From NCBI RefSeq assembly GCF_043555985.1, contig NZ_JBIGIC010000008.1, positions 124,001-188,000 on the forward strand: DNA of 64,000 nt. The letters are read 5' to 3'. The notes beneath the pieces are model-generated. The model was not told the origin of the DNA. It was given only the letters and a program-made list of their open reading frames with translations, and searched no databases. The DNA comes from Pelomonas candidula. GTDB taxonomy: Bacteria; Pseudomonadota; Gammaproteobacteria; Burkholderiales; Burkholderiaceae_C. Position 1 is the first letter of the stretch, and each line of letters begins with the position of its first letter. Positions 1 through 7,997 of this stretch are shown here, piece by piece. Both the position numbers and the translations under genes were made by a program.

Positions 1-1
1 C

Positions 2-613
2 GCTGCCAGTGCGTTGATCTCCGGCCGCATCAAGGGCGACATCGCCGCTGCGCCCAAGTCCACGCGCGAGCAGGCACGGCTGGTGGTGGACGGCGTCGCG
101 CTGCCGCTGGACGTGCGCGAGGGCGGCGCGTTCGCGCGGCCGTGGTCGTTCGGGCCGGGTTCCCATGGCGTCAGCGTGCGGGCGCCCGGCGGCCCCGGCG
201 CGCCGGAGCGGCGCGTGCAGTTCTACGAGGCCAACGCCGCCCGCGCCACGCCGCGCCTGCGCGTGGCCTTGAGCTGGGACACCGACCAGACCGACCTCGA
301 CCTGCACGTCGTCTCGCCTGACGGCCAGCACGTCTGGTACGGCAACCGCGTGGCCGGCAACGGCGGCGCGCTGGACGTGGACGTGACGACCGGCTTCGGC
401 CCCGAGATCTACGCCAACCCGGCGCCGCTGCCGGGCATCTACAACGTCTACGTGAACTACTACGGCGCCGGCCAGGAGCGCGGTGCCATCACCATCGCGC
501 AGATCGCCGTCATCGAGAACGAGGGCACACCGCGCGAGAAGCAGCGCGTGTTCCGCGTGCCGATGCGCAAGCCGGGCGAGCTGACGCTGGTCTCGTCCTT
601 CGTGATCCCATGA
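2..613 (+). CDS. DUF2135 (YfaP-like) protein, 5' truncated by window edge
   Basis: The reading frame is open to the left edge, so this is the C-terminal part of a longer gene. The visible 204 codons align along their whole length with the next gene. Shared points are the ARPWSFGPGS-like motif, the block of acidic Asp and Leu residues in DTDQTDLDLHVVSPDG, and the closing VPMRKPGEL. The DLHV..PDG pattern is the hallmark of the DUF2135/YfaP family of secreted proteins of unknown function. It probably begins with a signal peptide like its neighbour, but that part lies outside the window. It overlaps the next start by 4 bases (ATGA), so the two are translationally coupled. TTG at 14 is a formal start codon but falls in the middle of the conserved region, so it is not the real start. 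Confidence 0.75.
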   Translation, partial: AASALISGRIKGDIAAAPKSTREQARLVVDGVALPLDVREGGAFARPWSFGPGSHGVSVRAPGGPGAPERRVQFYEANAARATPRLRVALSWDTDQTDLDLHVVSPDGQHVWYGNRVAGNGGALDVDVTTGFGPEIYANPAPLPGIYNVYVNYYGAGQERGAITIAQIAVIENEGTPREKQRVFRVPMRKPGELTLVSSFVIP

Positions 614-1386
614 AAGCGTTCTTCCTCCTCGCACTGGCAGGCGCCGCGAGCGCCGCGGACATCGACCGCCCCGCGGGTGGCTGGACGCACAGCGGCCTCA
701 TCGAGACCGACCGTCGCCTCGAGTACGCCTACCCCAACAATCTCATCGACCGTGGCGGCCAGCGCGGCCGCACGCTGATCGAGGGGCGGTTGAAGAGCTT
801 CGACAAGGCCGGCCGCAAGCCGCCCACGCTGGTCGTCAACGGCAACGCGATGCCGCTGCAGCACGACGAGCAGGGCCGCTTTGCCCGGCCCTACGCCTTC
901 GGCCCCGGCAGCAACGGCATCGAGCTGCGCAGCTCCGACGGCAAGACGCTGCAGCGCGTGCAGTTCTACGACAACAACACGACCAAGACGCGCGCCCAGG
1001 TCCGCATCATCCTGGCCTGGGACGACCCGCAGGCCGAGCTGGACCTGCACGTGCTGACGCCCGATGGCGGCCACGCCTTCTTCGCCGCCCCCATCCTCGC
1101 CAACGGCGGCGGTCTGGACGTCGACAGCGTCGACGGTGCCGGCCCCGAGATGTTCTCCATGGCCGCGCCGCTGCCCGGCACCTACCGCGTCTACGTGAAC
1201 TACTGGGGCAACTTCGGCCCGTCGGGCTACCACTTCGACGAGTCCACGCGCCAGAAGCCCGTCATCACGGCCCGCGTCACGCTGGTCTACGACGAGAACA
1301 CCGGCGCCGAACGCCGCGAGACCTTCACCGTGCCGATGCGCAAGATCGGGGATTTGCAACTGGTACGAACCTTCCTGCGCAGCTGA
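610..1386 (+). CDS. Secreted DUF2135 (YfaP-like) protein
   Basis: A 258-residue protein. It starts with a short signal peptide (MKAFFLLALAGAASA, cleavage near residue 16) and carries the DUF2135 core around residues 130-200, including the AELDLHVLTPDGGHAFF segment and a VYVNYWG strand. It is a tandem paralogue of the upstream truncated gene, which suggests a local duplication. The family is predicted to be periplasmic or extracellular with a beta-sandwich look; its biochemical role is not known. The start is fixed by the ATGA overlap with the previous stop and by the signal peptide directly after it. No hairpin is obvious downstream. Confidence 0.8.
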   Translation: MKAFFLLALAGAASAADIDRPAGGWTHSGLIETDRRLEYAYPNNLIDRGGQRGRTLIEGRLKSFDKAGRKPPTLVVNGNAMPLQHDEQGRFARPYAFGPGSNGIELRSSDGKTLQRVQFYDNNTTKTRAQVRIILAWDDPQAELDLHVLTPDGGHAFFAAPILANGGGLDVDSVDGAGPEMFSMAAPLPGTYRVYVNYWGNFGPSGYHFDESTRQKPVITARVTLVYDENTGAERRETFTVPMRKIGDLQLVRTFLRS

Positions 1387-1465
1387 GTGCACACTCAGGT
1401 AAACCCGTCCAGGGCGACCGGCGGGCTCTGCCTAGAATTTGCTGCACTGCACAGGAGATCCCCGA

Positions 1466-2011
1466 ATGGCGACTGCCCGCAAGAAAGCGGCATCCACAGA
1501 AGGCACTTCGGCTGGCGATGCCAAGCCCGGCGTGCGCATCCTCAAGAAGTACCCCAACCGGCGCCTCTACGACACGCAGACCAGCAGCTACATCACGCTG
1601 GCCGACGTGAAGGTGATGGTGTTGGATGGCATCGACTTCGAGGTCCACGACGCCAAGACCCACGAAGACCTGACGCGCTCCATCCTGCTGCAGATCATCC
1701 TGGAGGAAGAGACCGGCGGCGTGCCGATGTTCTCGACCAACTCGCTGGCCCAGATCATCCGCTTCTACGGCGGCGCGATGCAGGGCGTCATGGGCGGCCT
1801 GCTGGAGCGCCAGATGCAGGCTTTCACGGACATGCAGCAGCGCTTCACCGAGCAGACGCCCGGCTCGCCGTTCAGCCCGGATGCCTGGACCGGCCTGATG
1901 GGTGGCTACGCCGAGCAGTCCAAGAACCTGATGAACCAGTGGCAGGAACAGTTGAAAAATGCCGGCGTGATGTTCCCGTTCGGCACGCCGCCGGGGAGCA
2001 AGAAACCCTGA
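1466..2011 (+). CDS. phaR: Polyhydroxyalkanoate synthesis repressor PhaR
   Basis: A 181-residue cytoplasmic regulator. The N-terminal PHB/PHA accumulation DNA-binding domain is clear at about residues 25-85 (ILKKYPNRRLYDT and SSYITLADV), followed by the PHB accumulation regulatory segment (FSTNSLAQIIRFYGGAMQ). PhaR binds PHB granules and represses phasin genes when no polymer is present; this is known for the family and not shown here. The ATG at 1466 is chosen because a good Shine-Dalgarno (AGGAGA, 1453-1458) precedes it and the family starts here; an earlier in-frame codon at 1439 lacks one. A -10-like TAGAAT lies at 1433-1438 with a weak -35. The gene is monocistronic in appearance, with rimO 27 bases downstream. 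Confidence 0.9.
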   Translation: MATARKKAASTEGTSAGDAKPGVRILKKYPNRRLYDTQTSSYITLADVKVMVLDGIDFEVHDAKTHEDLTRSILLQIILEEETGGVPMFSTNSLAQIIRFYGGAMQGVMGGLLERQMQAFTDMQQRFTEQTPGSPFSPDAWTGLMGGYAEQSKNLMNQWQEQLKNAGVMFPFGTPPGSKKP

Positions 2012-2020
2012 TTCCGTGAC

Positions 2021-2041
2021 ATCGCCGAAAATACGGCGATG
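2021..2041 (+). promoter_or_regulatory. Hairpin covering the rimO start codon
   Basis: ATCGCCG (2021-2027) and CGGCGAT (2034-2040) form a perfect 7-bp stem around the loop AAAATA. The A and T of the rimO ATG (2039-2041) lie in the right arm, and there is no Shine-Dalgarno in between. It could limit translation initiation or be a weak end signal for phaR; there is no T-tract. Confidence 0.4.
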
Positions 2042-3436
2042 AACGAATCCGCCACCCTCGCCGCTCCGGCCGCCGCGCCCAAGATCGGCTTCGTGTCCCT
2101 GGGCTGCCCGAAAGCCCTGACCGACTCCGAACTGATCCTCACGCAACTGCGCGCCGAGGGCTATGAAACCTCCAAGACCTTCGCCGGCGCCGACCTGGTG
2201 ATCGTCAACACCTGCGGTTTCATCGACGACGCCGTCAAGGAAAGCCTGGACACCATTGGCGAGGCGCTGGCCGAGAACGGCAAGGTCATCGTGACGGGCT
2301 GCCTGGGTGCCAAGGCCGGCGCCGCCAGCGCCGACGCCGGCAGCCTGGTGCGCGAGATCCACCCCAGCGTGCTGGCCGTGACCGGCCCGCATGCCACGCA
2401 GGAGGTCATGGACGCGGTGCACACGCATGTGCCCAAGCCGCACGACCCCTTCGTCGACCTGGTGCCCAGCTACGGCATCAAGCTGACGCCCAAGCACTAC
2501 GCGTATCTGAAGATCAGCGAGGGCTGCAACCACCGCTGCTCGTTCTGCATCATCCCGAGCATGCGGGGCGATCTCGTGTCCCGCCCCATCGGCGACGTGC
2601 TGAACGAGGCCCGCGCGCTGTTCGAGAGCGGCGTGAAGGAGCTGCTGGTCATCAGCCAGGACACGTCGGCCTACGGTGTGGACGTGAAGTACCGCACCGG
2701 CTTCTGGGACGGCAAGCCGGTCAAGACCAAGATGCTGGACCTCGTCGCGCAGCTCGGCGAACTGGCCAAGCCGTTTGGCGCCTGGGTGCGCCTGCACTAC
2801 GTCTATCCGTACCCGCACGTGGACGAGGTGCTGCCGATGATGGCCCAGGGCCTGGTGCTGCCGTATCTGGACGTGCCCTTCCAGCACGCCCACCCCGACG
2901 TGCTGAAGCGCATGAAGCGCCCGGCCAACGGCGAGAAGAACATGGAGCGCATCCTGCGCTGGCGCGAGGCCTGCCCGGAACTGGTGATCCGCTCGACCTT
3001 CATCGCCGGCTTCCCTGGTGAGACCGAGGCCGAGTTCCAGTACCTGCTGGACTTCATGCAGGAAGCGCAGATCGACCGCGCCGGTTGCTTCGCCTATTCG
3101 CCGGTGGAGGGCGCCAGCGCCAACGACATCCCCGGCGCGCTGCCCGCCGAGGTGCGCGAGGAGCGCCGTGCGCGCTTCATGGCCGTGGCTGAAGCCGTGT
3201 CCGCCGCCAAGCTGCAGGCCCGTGTGGGCCAGACGATGCAGGTGCTGGTCGATTCCGCCCCGGCGCTGGGCCGCAAGGGGGGCGTGGGCCGTTCCTACGC
3301 CGACGCGCCCGAGATCGACGGCACCGTGAAGATCCTGCCGCCCGAGAAGGCCAGCAAGACGATGAAGGTGGGCGACTTCGTGCGCGCCCGCATCGTGGCG
3401 GCCGACGGCCACGACCTGGTGGCGAGCCTGGTCTGA
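2039..3436 (+). CDS. rimO: Ribosomal protein S12 methylthiotransferase RimO
   Basis: A 465-residue radical SAM enzyme that methylthiolates the conserved Asp of ribosomal protein S12 (about D88 in E. coli). It has the N-terminal UPF0004/MTTase domain with its cluster cysteines (GFVSLGCPKALTDSE near residue 20, NTCGF near 60, GCLGAK near 86). The radical SAM motif CNHRCSFC sits near residue 162, and a C-terminal TRAM region ends the protein. Length matches the family. The ATG lies in a hairpin (2021-2041). The stop overlaps the next start by one base (TGATG), so the downstream PLP enzyme is probably co-translated. Confidence 0.95.
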   Translation: MNESATLAAPAAAPKIGFVSLGCPKALTDSELILTQLRAEGYETSKTFAGADLVIVNTCGFIDDAVKESLDTIGEALAENGKVIVTGCLGAKAGAASADAGSLVREIHPSVLAVTGPHATQEVMDAVHTHVPKPHDPFVDLVPSYGIKLTPKHYAYLKISEGCNHRCSFCIIPSMRGDLVSRPIGDVLNEARALFESGVKELLVISQDTSAYGVDVKYRTGFWDGKPVKTKMLDLVAQLGELAKPFGAWVRLHYVYPYPHVDEVLPMMAQGLVLPYLDVPFQHAHPDVLKRMKRPANGEKNMERILRWREACPELVIRSTFIAGFPGETEAEFQYLLDFMQEAQIDRAGCFAYSPVEGASANDIPGALPAEVREERRARFMAVAEAVSAAKLQARVGQTMQVLVDSAPALGRKGGVGRSYADAPEIDGTVKILPPEKASKTMKVGDFVRARIVAADGHDLVASLV

Positions 3437-4623
3437 TGAGCAAGCGCGCGCCGTCGACTGAACTGATCCATCACCCGTACCGCGCACCAGAAGGCTGGGC
3501 TGCGGTGCCAGTGCCAGTGGCGAAGGCGTCAACCGTGCTCTTCAAGGACACGGCCGATCTGCACAAGCCACGGCCGCGCGATGGCCTGACCTACCGCTAC
3601 GGCCTGCACGGCACGCCCACCAGCTACACGCTGGCTGCGCGCCTCGCGACGCTGGAGCACGCCGAGCACTGCCTGCTGGTGCCCAGCGGCCTGGCCGCGG
3701 TGACGCTGCCGTCGCTGGCCATCCTGCGGCCCGGTGACGAGGTGCTGGTGCCGGACAACGTCTACGGCCAGAACCGCTACCTGACCGAGTCGTGGCTGCC
3801 GCAGTGGGGCGTCACGCACCGCTTCTACGACCCGCTGACGGTGCCCGAACTGCGCGACAACACCAGGCTGGTCTGGCTGGAGGCGGCGGGTTCGATCACG
3901 CTGGAGTTCCCGGACCTGCTGGGCACGCTGGCCGCCTGCCGCGCGCGCGGCGTCGTCACGGCGCTGGACAACACCTGGGGCGCGGGTCTTGCCTTCAACG
4001 GCTTCGAGCCGGCGCCGACCACGCACCCGGGCCTGGGGGCCGACATCGTCATGCAGGCGCTGACCAAGTACCCCAGTGGCGGCGCCGACGTGCTGATGGG
4101 TTCGGTCTGCACGCGTGACCGCAAGCTGCACGACCGGCTCAACCACGCCCACGAACACCTGGGCTACGGCCTGGGCCAGAACGACGTGGAACTGGTGCTG
4201 CGCGGCCTGCCGACGCTGCAACTGCGCTACGAGGCGCAGGACCGCGTGACGCGCGCGCTCGCGAGCTGGATGGCCGGCCGGCCCGAGGTCGCGCGGGTCT
4301 TCCACCCCGCGCTGCCGGGCTCGCCGGGCCATGAAAACTGGCTGGCCGTTGGCGGCTCGGGCGCGGCCTGCCTGTTCTCGGCCGTGTTCAAGCCCGAGTA
4401 CAGCGCGCGCCAGGTCGACGCCTTCGTCGACGCGCTGCAGCTCTTCGGCATCGGCTACTCGTGGGCCGGCCCGATGAGCCTGGCCGTGCCCTACGACATG
4501 AGCCGCAGCCGCGACCTGCCACTGCCGTTCAACGGCGGCACGCTGGTGCGTTTTGCGATCGGCCTGGAAGACGGTGCCGACCTGCAGGCCGACATCGAAC
4601 AGGCCTTGTCGGCTCTGGGTTAG
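3436..4623 (+). CDS. metC: Cystathionine beta-lyase (PLP, Cys/Met metabolism family)
   Basis: A 395-residue fold-type I PLP enzyme of the Cys/Met metabolism family. The PLP lysine is in LTKYPSGGADVLMG (about residue 210), preceded by the cofactor-binding DNTWGAG. A substrate-binding SGLAAVTL stretch sits near residue 80. Its best fit is cystathionine beta-lyase (cystathionine to homocysteine, pyruvate and ammonia) in methionine synthesis; gamma-lyase or gamma-synthase activity cannot be excluded from sequence. The start codon overlaps the rimO stop (TGATG). The 3' end overlaps the convergent smpB by 4 bases, leaving no room for a separate terminator. Confidence 0.85.
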   Translation: MSKRAPSTELIHHPYRAPEGWAAVPVPVAKASTVLFKDTADLHKPRPRDGLTYRYGLHGTPTSYTLAARLATLEHAEHCLLVPSGLAAVTLPSLAILRPGDEVLVPDNVYGQNRYLTESWLPQWGVTHRFYDPLTVPELRDNTRLVWLEAAGSITLEFPDLLGTLAACRARGVVTALDNTWGAGLAFNGFEPAPTTHPGLGADIVMQALTKYPSGGADVLMGSVCTRDRKLHDRLNHAHEHLGYGLGQNDVELVLRGLPTLQLRYEAQDRVTRALASWMAGRPEVARVFHPALPGSPGHENWLAVGGSGAACLFSAVFKPEYSARQVDAFVDALQLFGIGYSWAGPMSLAVPYDMSRSRDLPLPFNGGTLVRFAIGLEDGADLQADIEQALSALG

Positions 4624-5078
4624 CCCTTGGCTGACACCTTGTGGCGCATCAGCTGCCCCTTCTCGCGCTCCCAGTCCCGCTTCTTCTCGGTCTCGCGCTT
4701 GTCGTGCTGGGCCTTGCCCTTGGCGAGCGCGATGTCGGCCTTCACGCGGCCGCCCTTGTAGTGCAGGTTCAGCGGCACCAGCGTGAAGCCGCGTTGCTCG
4801 ACCTTGCCGACCAGGCGCTTGATCTCGGCCTTGTGCATCAGCAGCTTCTTCGTGCGGTCAGCCTCGGGCGTGACGTGGGTTGAAGCGCTGCGCAGCGCGT
4901 TGATGCGGCAGCCGATCAGGAACAGCTCGCCGTCCTTGATGAGCACGTAGCCATCGGTCAGCTGCACCTGGCCGGCGCGGATGGCCTTGATCTCCCAGCC
5001 CGACAGCACCACGCCGGCCTCGAATTGCTCTTCGATGTGGTAGTCGTAACGGGCGCGGCGGTTCTCGGCGATGGACAT
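4620..5078 (-). CDS. smpB: SsrA-binding protein SmpB
   Basis: A 152-residue tmRNA partner for trans-translation, which rescues stalled ribosomes. Recognisable family blocks are the N-terminal ENRRARYDYHIEE, GWEIKAIRAGQVQL near residue 30, the HYKGGRVKADIALAKGK core, and the basic C-terminal tail (KKRDWEREKGQLMRHK) that mimics the codon-anticodon region. It is full length. It is divergent from ratA, with only 47 bases between the start codons; smpB next to ratA-rnfH is a common proteobacterial arrangement. It converges on the PLP lyase gene with a 4-base overlap. Confidence 0.96.
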   Translation of the reverse strand: MSIAENRRARYDYHIEEQFEAGVVLSGWEIKAIRAGQVQLTDGYVLIKDGELFLIGCRINALRSASTHVTPEADRTKKLLMHKAEIKRLVGKVEQRGFTLVPLNLHYKGGRVKADIALAKGKAQHDKRETEKKRDWEREKGQLMRHKVSAKG

Positions 5079-5125
5079 GGGGTCAGAGGTGGGGCCTTGG
5101 GGCCTTCTTACAATCCCGTCATTCT

Positions 5126-5584
5126 ATGAAGCAGGTCAAAAAGTCCGTTCTGCTCTGGTACACGCCGCAGGAGATGTACGAGCTGGTCACCCAGGTGGAG
5201 CGCTATCCCGAGTTCCTGCCCTGGTGCAACAAGGTCGAGGTGCCGGCCCGCGAGGGCGACACCGTCACGGCGAAGCTGCACCTGGCCTACGCGGGCGTGC
5301 GCCACGCCTTCACGACGCGCAACCGCAACGAGGCCGGCCGCAGCGTGCACATGCAGCTGGTCGACGGCCCGTTCTCGCATCTGGACGGGTTGTGGCAGTT
5401 CCTGCCGCTGAACAAGCCCGGCACCACCGGCGAGCCGACGGCGTGCAAGATCGCGTTCGAGCTGAACTACGCCTTCAGCAGCGGTGCGCTGGAGGCCGTT
5501 GTCAGCCCCGTGTTCGACCGCATCGCCAACACCTTCGTCGACAGCTTCGTGCAGCGCGCGGAAAGCCTCTACGGTGCGCGTTGA
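5126..5584 (+). CDS. ratA: RatA/COQ10-type START-domain protein
   Basis: A 152-residue protein of the polyketide cyclase / Coq10 START superfamily. The family opening KSVLLWYTPQEMYELVTQVE, then YPEFLPWCNKVEV, and the LVDGPFSHLDGLWQF block are all present. In E. coli the homologue was described as the toxin RatA, which blocks 70S assembly; Coq10-like ubiquinone binding is the alternative role. A good -10 (TACAAT, 5109-5114) lies only 11 bases before the ATG, so the transcript may have a very short leader. The gene overlaps the next one (rnfH) by 11 bases. Confidence 0.88.
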   Translation: MKQVKKSVLLWYTPQEMYELVTQVERYPEFLPWCNKVEVPAREGDTVTAKLHLAYAGVRHAFTTRNRNEAGRSVHMQLVDGPFSHLDGLWQFLPLNKPGTTGEPTACKIAFELNYAFSSGALEAVVSPVFDRIANTFVDSFVQRAESLYGAR

Positions 5585-5879
5585 GCTGGTCTGGAGCCCT
5601 CGGGCTGGCGACGTGCAGCACCGCTGGCTGGAGGTGGAGGAGGGCGCCACGATTGCGACTGCCCTGCGTGGCTGCGCCGAGTTCGCCCAGCCGCCTGGTG
5701 AGCTGCGCGTCGGCATCTGGGGGCGCGAGAGGCCGCTGGACACGGCACTGCGCGAGCGTGACCGCATCGAGGTCTACCGCCCGTTGACGGTCGACCCGAA
5801 GGAGGCTCGCCGGCAGCGCTACGCCAAGCGCGGCGAGCGCATCGTGTCGCGCCACCGGCCCAAGGCCGGCAGCGGCTGA
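5574..5879 (+). CDS. rnfH: RnfH-family ubiquitin-like protein (RatB)
   Basis: A 101-residue small protein of the RnfH/UPF0125 beta-grasp family. Typical features are the N-terminal VRVELVWSP strand and the DRIEVYRPLTVDPKEARR(Q)R segment near the C-terminus, which is diagnostic. The start is GTG at 5574, inside ratA, because the conserved N-terminus begins exactly there and a GGAAAG sequence lies a few bases upstream. Its function is unknown; the genetic link to ratA and smpB is widely conserved. It ends 10 bases before the convergent DUF4124 gene. Confidence 0.85.
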   Translation: MRVELVWSPRAGDVQHRWLEVEEGATIATALRGCAEFAQPPGELRVGIWGRERPLDTALRERDRIEVYRPLTVDPKEARRQRYAKRGERIVSRHRPKAGSG

Positions 5880-5889
5880 CCCGGCAGGG

Positions 5890-6396
5890 TTACTTGCATT
5901 CGCTGGCGATCAGCCCGCGCGTGCGCTCCACCTCGGCCTGGCGCTGGGCGTCATCCATGAAGACGCGCTCGCCGGCGTCGTTGGTGCGGGTGATGCGGAT
6001 GCCGCTCTGCAGATCGCGCAGGTTGGCCTGGGCGCGGCCGCAGTTCTCGCGCTTCTGCTCGGCGATGCGGCGCGCCTCTTCCTTCTGCTTGGCGGCCTCG
6101 CGGTCCTTGTCCTGCTTCTGGTGGGCGGCAGCCTCCTGCTCGGCCTTGGTCGGCCCGCTGGCGGCGGGCGGCGGCGCGGAGGCAGCGGCATTCGCGGCCT
6201 GGCCGGCCGGCACAACGCTGATCTGCGCCGGCGCGTTGGCAGGGCGTTGCAGGATGTCCTTGTCGGGCGTGCCGGACGGCGGTGGGCGGTCGCTGTACTG
6301 GACGTTGCCCTTCGCGTCTTTCCACTTCCACTGGGCCTGAGCGGACGCGGCAAGAGCCAGGCCGACCAGGGCGATGAAAAAGGGCTTGTTGCGCAT
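5890..6396 (-). CDS. DUF4124 domain-containing secreted protein
   Basis: A 168-residue protein with a signal peptide (cleavage after about residue 21, SAQAQ) followed by the DUF4124 signature WKWKDAKGNVQYSDRPP, a short beta-rich domain common in betaproteobacterial envelope proteins. After it comes an Ala/Pro-rich linker and a charged, probably helical segment (residues about 90-125, rich in Lys, Glu and Gln). Function unknown; it is expected in the periplasm. It is divergent from guaB, sharing the 60-base intergenic region. Confidence 0.85.
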   Translation of the reverse strand: MRNKPFFIALVGLALAASAQAQWKWKDAKGNVQYSDRPPPSGTPDKDILQRPANAPAQISVVPAGQAANAAASAPPPAASGPTKAEQEAAAHQKQDKDREAAKQKEEARRIAEQKRENCGRAQANLRDLQSGIRITRTNDAGERVFMDDAQRQAEVERTRGLIASECK

Positions 6397-6424
6397 CCGG
6401 AAAGTGTAGCCGCGGCCCCCTCTC

Positions 6425-6430
6425 TATAAT
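6425..6430 (+). promoter_or_regulatory. -10 element of the guaB promoter
   Basis: A perfect TATAAT, with transcription expected to start near 6437, 20 bases before the guaB ATG. The -35 position (6402-6407, AAGTGT) is poor, so the promoter may depend on an activator or on upstream elements. Confidence 0.5.
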
Positions 6431-6456
6431 GCCGCTTTGCGTCTGGAGCTTTCCTC

Positions 6457-7929
6457 ATGCGCCTTCTTGGCAAAGCGCTCACCTTCGACGATGTTCTGTT
6501 GGTGCCGGCGTTCTCTCAGGTGTTGCCCCGCGACACCAGCCTTGCGACCCGTCTGTCGCGCAACATTCCCCTGAACCTGCCGCTGGTGTCCGCCGCGATG
6601 GACACCGTGACCGAGGCCCGCCTCGCGATCGCGCTGGCGCAGGAAGGCGGCATCGGCATCGTGCACAAGAACCTGTCGGCGGAAGCCCAGGCGCGCGAGG
6701 TGGCCCGGGTCAAGCGCTACGAGAGCGGCGTCGTCCGCGAGCCGCTGACGGTCAGCCCGGATGCCACGGTGCGTGACGTCCTCGATCTGCAGCACCAGAA
6801 CGGCTTCTCGGGCTTCCCGGTCGTCGAAGGCCGCAAGGTCGTCGGCATCGTCACCGGCCGCGACGTGCGCTTCGAGACGCGCATGGACGCCAAGGTCCGC
6901 GAGATCATGACGCCGGCCGAGAAGCTCATCACCGTCAAGGAAGGTGCCTCGCTGGACCAGGCCAAGGCGCTGATGCACACGCACAAGCTGGAGCGCGTCG
7001 TCGTCGTCAACGATGCCTTCGAGCTGCGCGGCCTGATGACCGTGAAGGACATCACCAAGCAGACCAGCTTCCCCAACGCCGCCCGCGACAGCCACGGCGG
7101 CCTGCGCGTCGGCGCGGCGGTCGGCTTCGGTGAAGACACCGAGCAGCGCGTCGAACTGCTGGTCAAGGCCGGCGTGGACGCCATCATCGTCGACACGGCT
7201 CACGGCCACAGCGCTGGCGTGCTGGAGCGCGTGCGCTGGGTCAAGCGTGCCTTCCCGAACGTGGATGTCATCGGCGGCAACATCGCCACCGGCGCCGCGG
7301 CGCTGGCGTTGGTCGAGGCGGGCGCCGATGGCGTCAAGGTTGGCATCGGCCCTGGCTCCATCTGCACGACGCGCATCGTCGCGGGCGTGGGCGTGCCGCA
7401 GATCACGGCCATCGACAACGTCGTGACGGCGCTCAAGGGCACCGGCGTGCCGGTCATCGCCGACGGCGGCGTGCGCTACTCGGGCGACCTGGCCAAGGCC
7501 ATCGCCGCGGGCGCCGACTGCGTCATGATGGGTGGCGCTTTTGCCGGCACCGAAGAAGCCCCGGGCGAGACGGTGCTCTACCAGGGCCGCACCTTCAAGA
7601 GCTATCGCGGCATGGGCTCCATGGGCGCGATGGCCAAGGGCAGCGCGGATCGCTACTTCCAGGACACGTCGGCCAACAACCCCAACACGTCCAAGCTCGT
7701 GCCTGAAGGCATCGAGGGTCAGGTGCCCTACAAGGGTTCGGTCGTGCAGGTCATCTTCCAGATGGCCGGCGGCCTGAAGGCGTCCATGCACTACTGCGGC
7801 TGCGGCACCATCGCCGACATGCAGAACAAGGCCGAGTTCGTCGAGATCACGACGGCGGGCATGCGCGAGAGCCATGTCCATGACGTGCAGATCACGAAGG
7901 AAGCGCCGAACTACCGCAGCGCGGGCTGA
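6457..7929 (+). CDS. guaB: IMP dehydrogenase GuaB
   Basis: A 490-residue enzyme that oxidises IMP to XMP with NAD+, the first committed step of GMP synthesis. The N-terminal LTFDDVLLVPAFSQV is the family signature. Two CBS domains occupy about residues 95-205. The catalytic cysteine loop GPGSICTTRIV is near residue 303, and the flap contains the YRGMGSMGAM and SADRYFQ motifs. It is full length. It is separated from guaA by an MFS transporter gene on the same strand, with a terminator-like hairpin in between. Confidence 0.97.
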   Translation: MRLLGKALTFDDVLLVPAFSQVLPRDTSLATRLSRNIPLNLPLVSAAMDTVTEARLAIALAQEGGIGIVHKNLSAEAQAREVARVKRYESGVVREPLTVSPDATVRDVLDLQHQNGFSGFPVVEGRKVVGIVTGRDVRFETRMDAKVREIMTPAEKLITVKEGASLDQAKALMHTHKLERVVVVNDAFELRGLMTVKDITKQTSFPNAARDSHGGLRVGAAVGFGEDTEQRVELLVKAGVDAIIVDTAHGHSAGVLERVRWVKRAFPNVDVIGGNIATGAAALALVEAGADGVKVGIGPGSICTTRIVAGVGVPQITAIDNVVTALKGTGVPVIADGGVRYSGDLAKAIAAGADCVMMGGAFAGTEEAPGETVLYQGRTFKSYRGMGSMGAMAKGSADRYFQDTSANNPNTSKLVPEGIEGQVPYKGSVVQVIFQMAGGLKASMHYCGCGTIADMQNKAEFVEITTAGMRESHVHDVQITKEAPNYRSAG

Positions 7930-7950
7930 GGCCTTCCCGGCCGTTGACCG

Positions 7951-7980
7951 AAGGCGGGGCGACGCGACATCGCCCCGCTT
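7951..7980 (+). terminator. Terminator-like hairpin after guaB
   Basis: GCGGGGCGA (7954-7962) pairs perfectly with TCGCCCCGC (7970-7978) around a 7-base loop, and outer A/G-T pairs extend it. It is followed by TTCTCATTTC, which is only moderately T-rich. Termination is probably partial, and the MFS ATG is 18 bases downstream. Confidence 0.55.
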
Positions 7981-7997
7981 CTCATTTCAGAACCACG

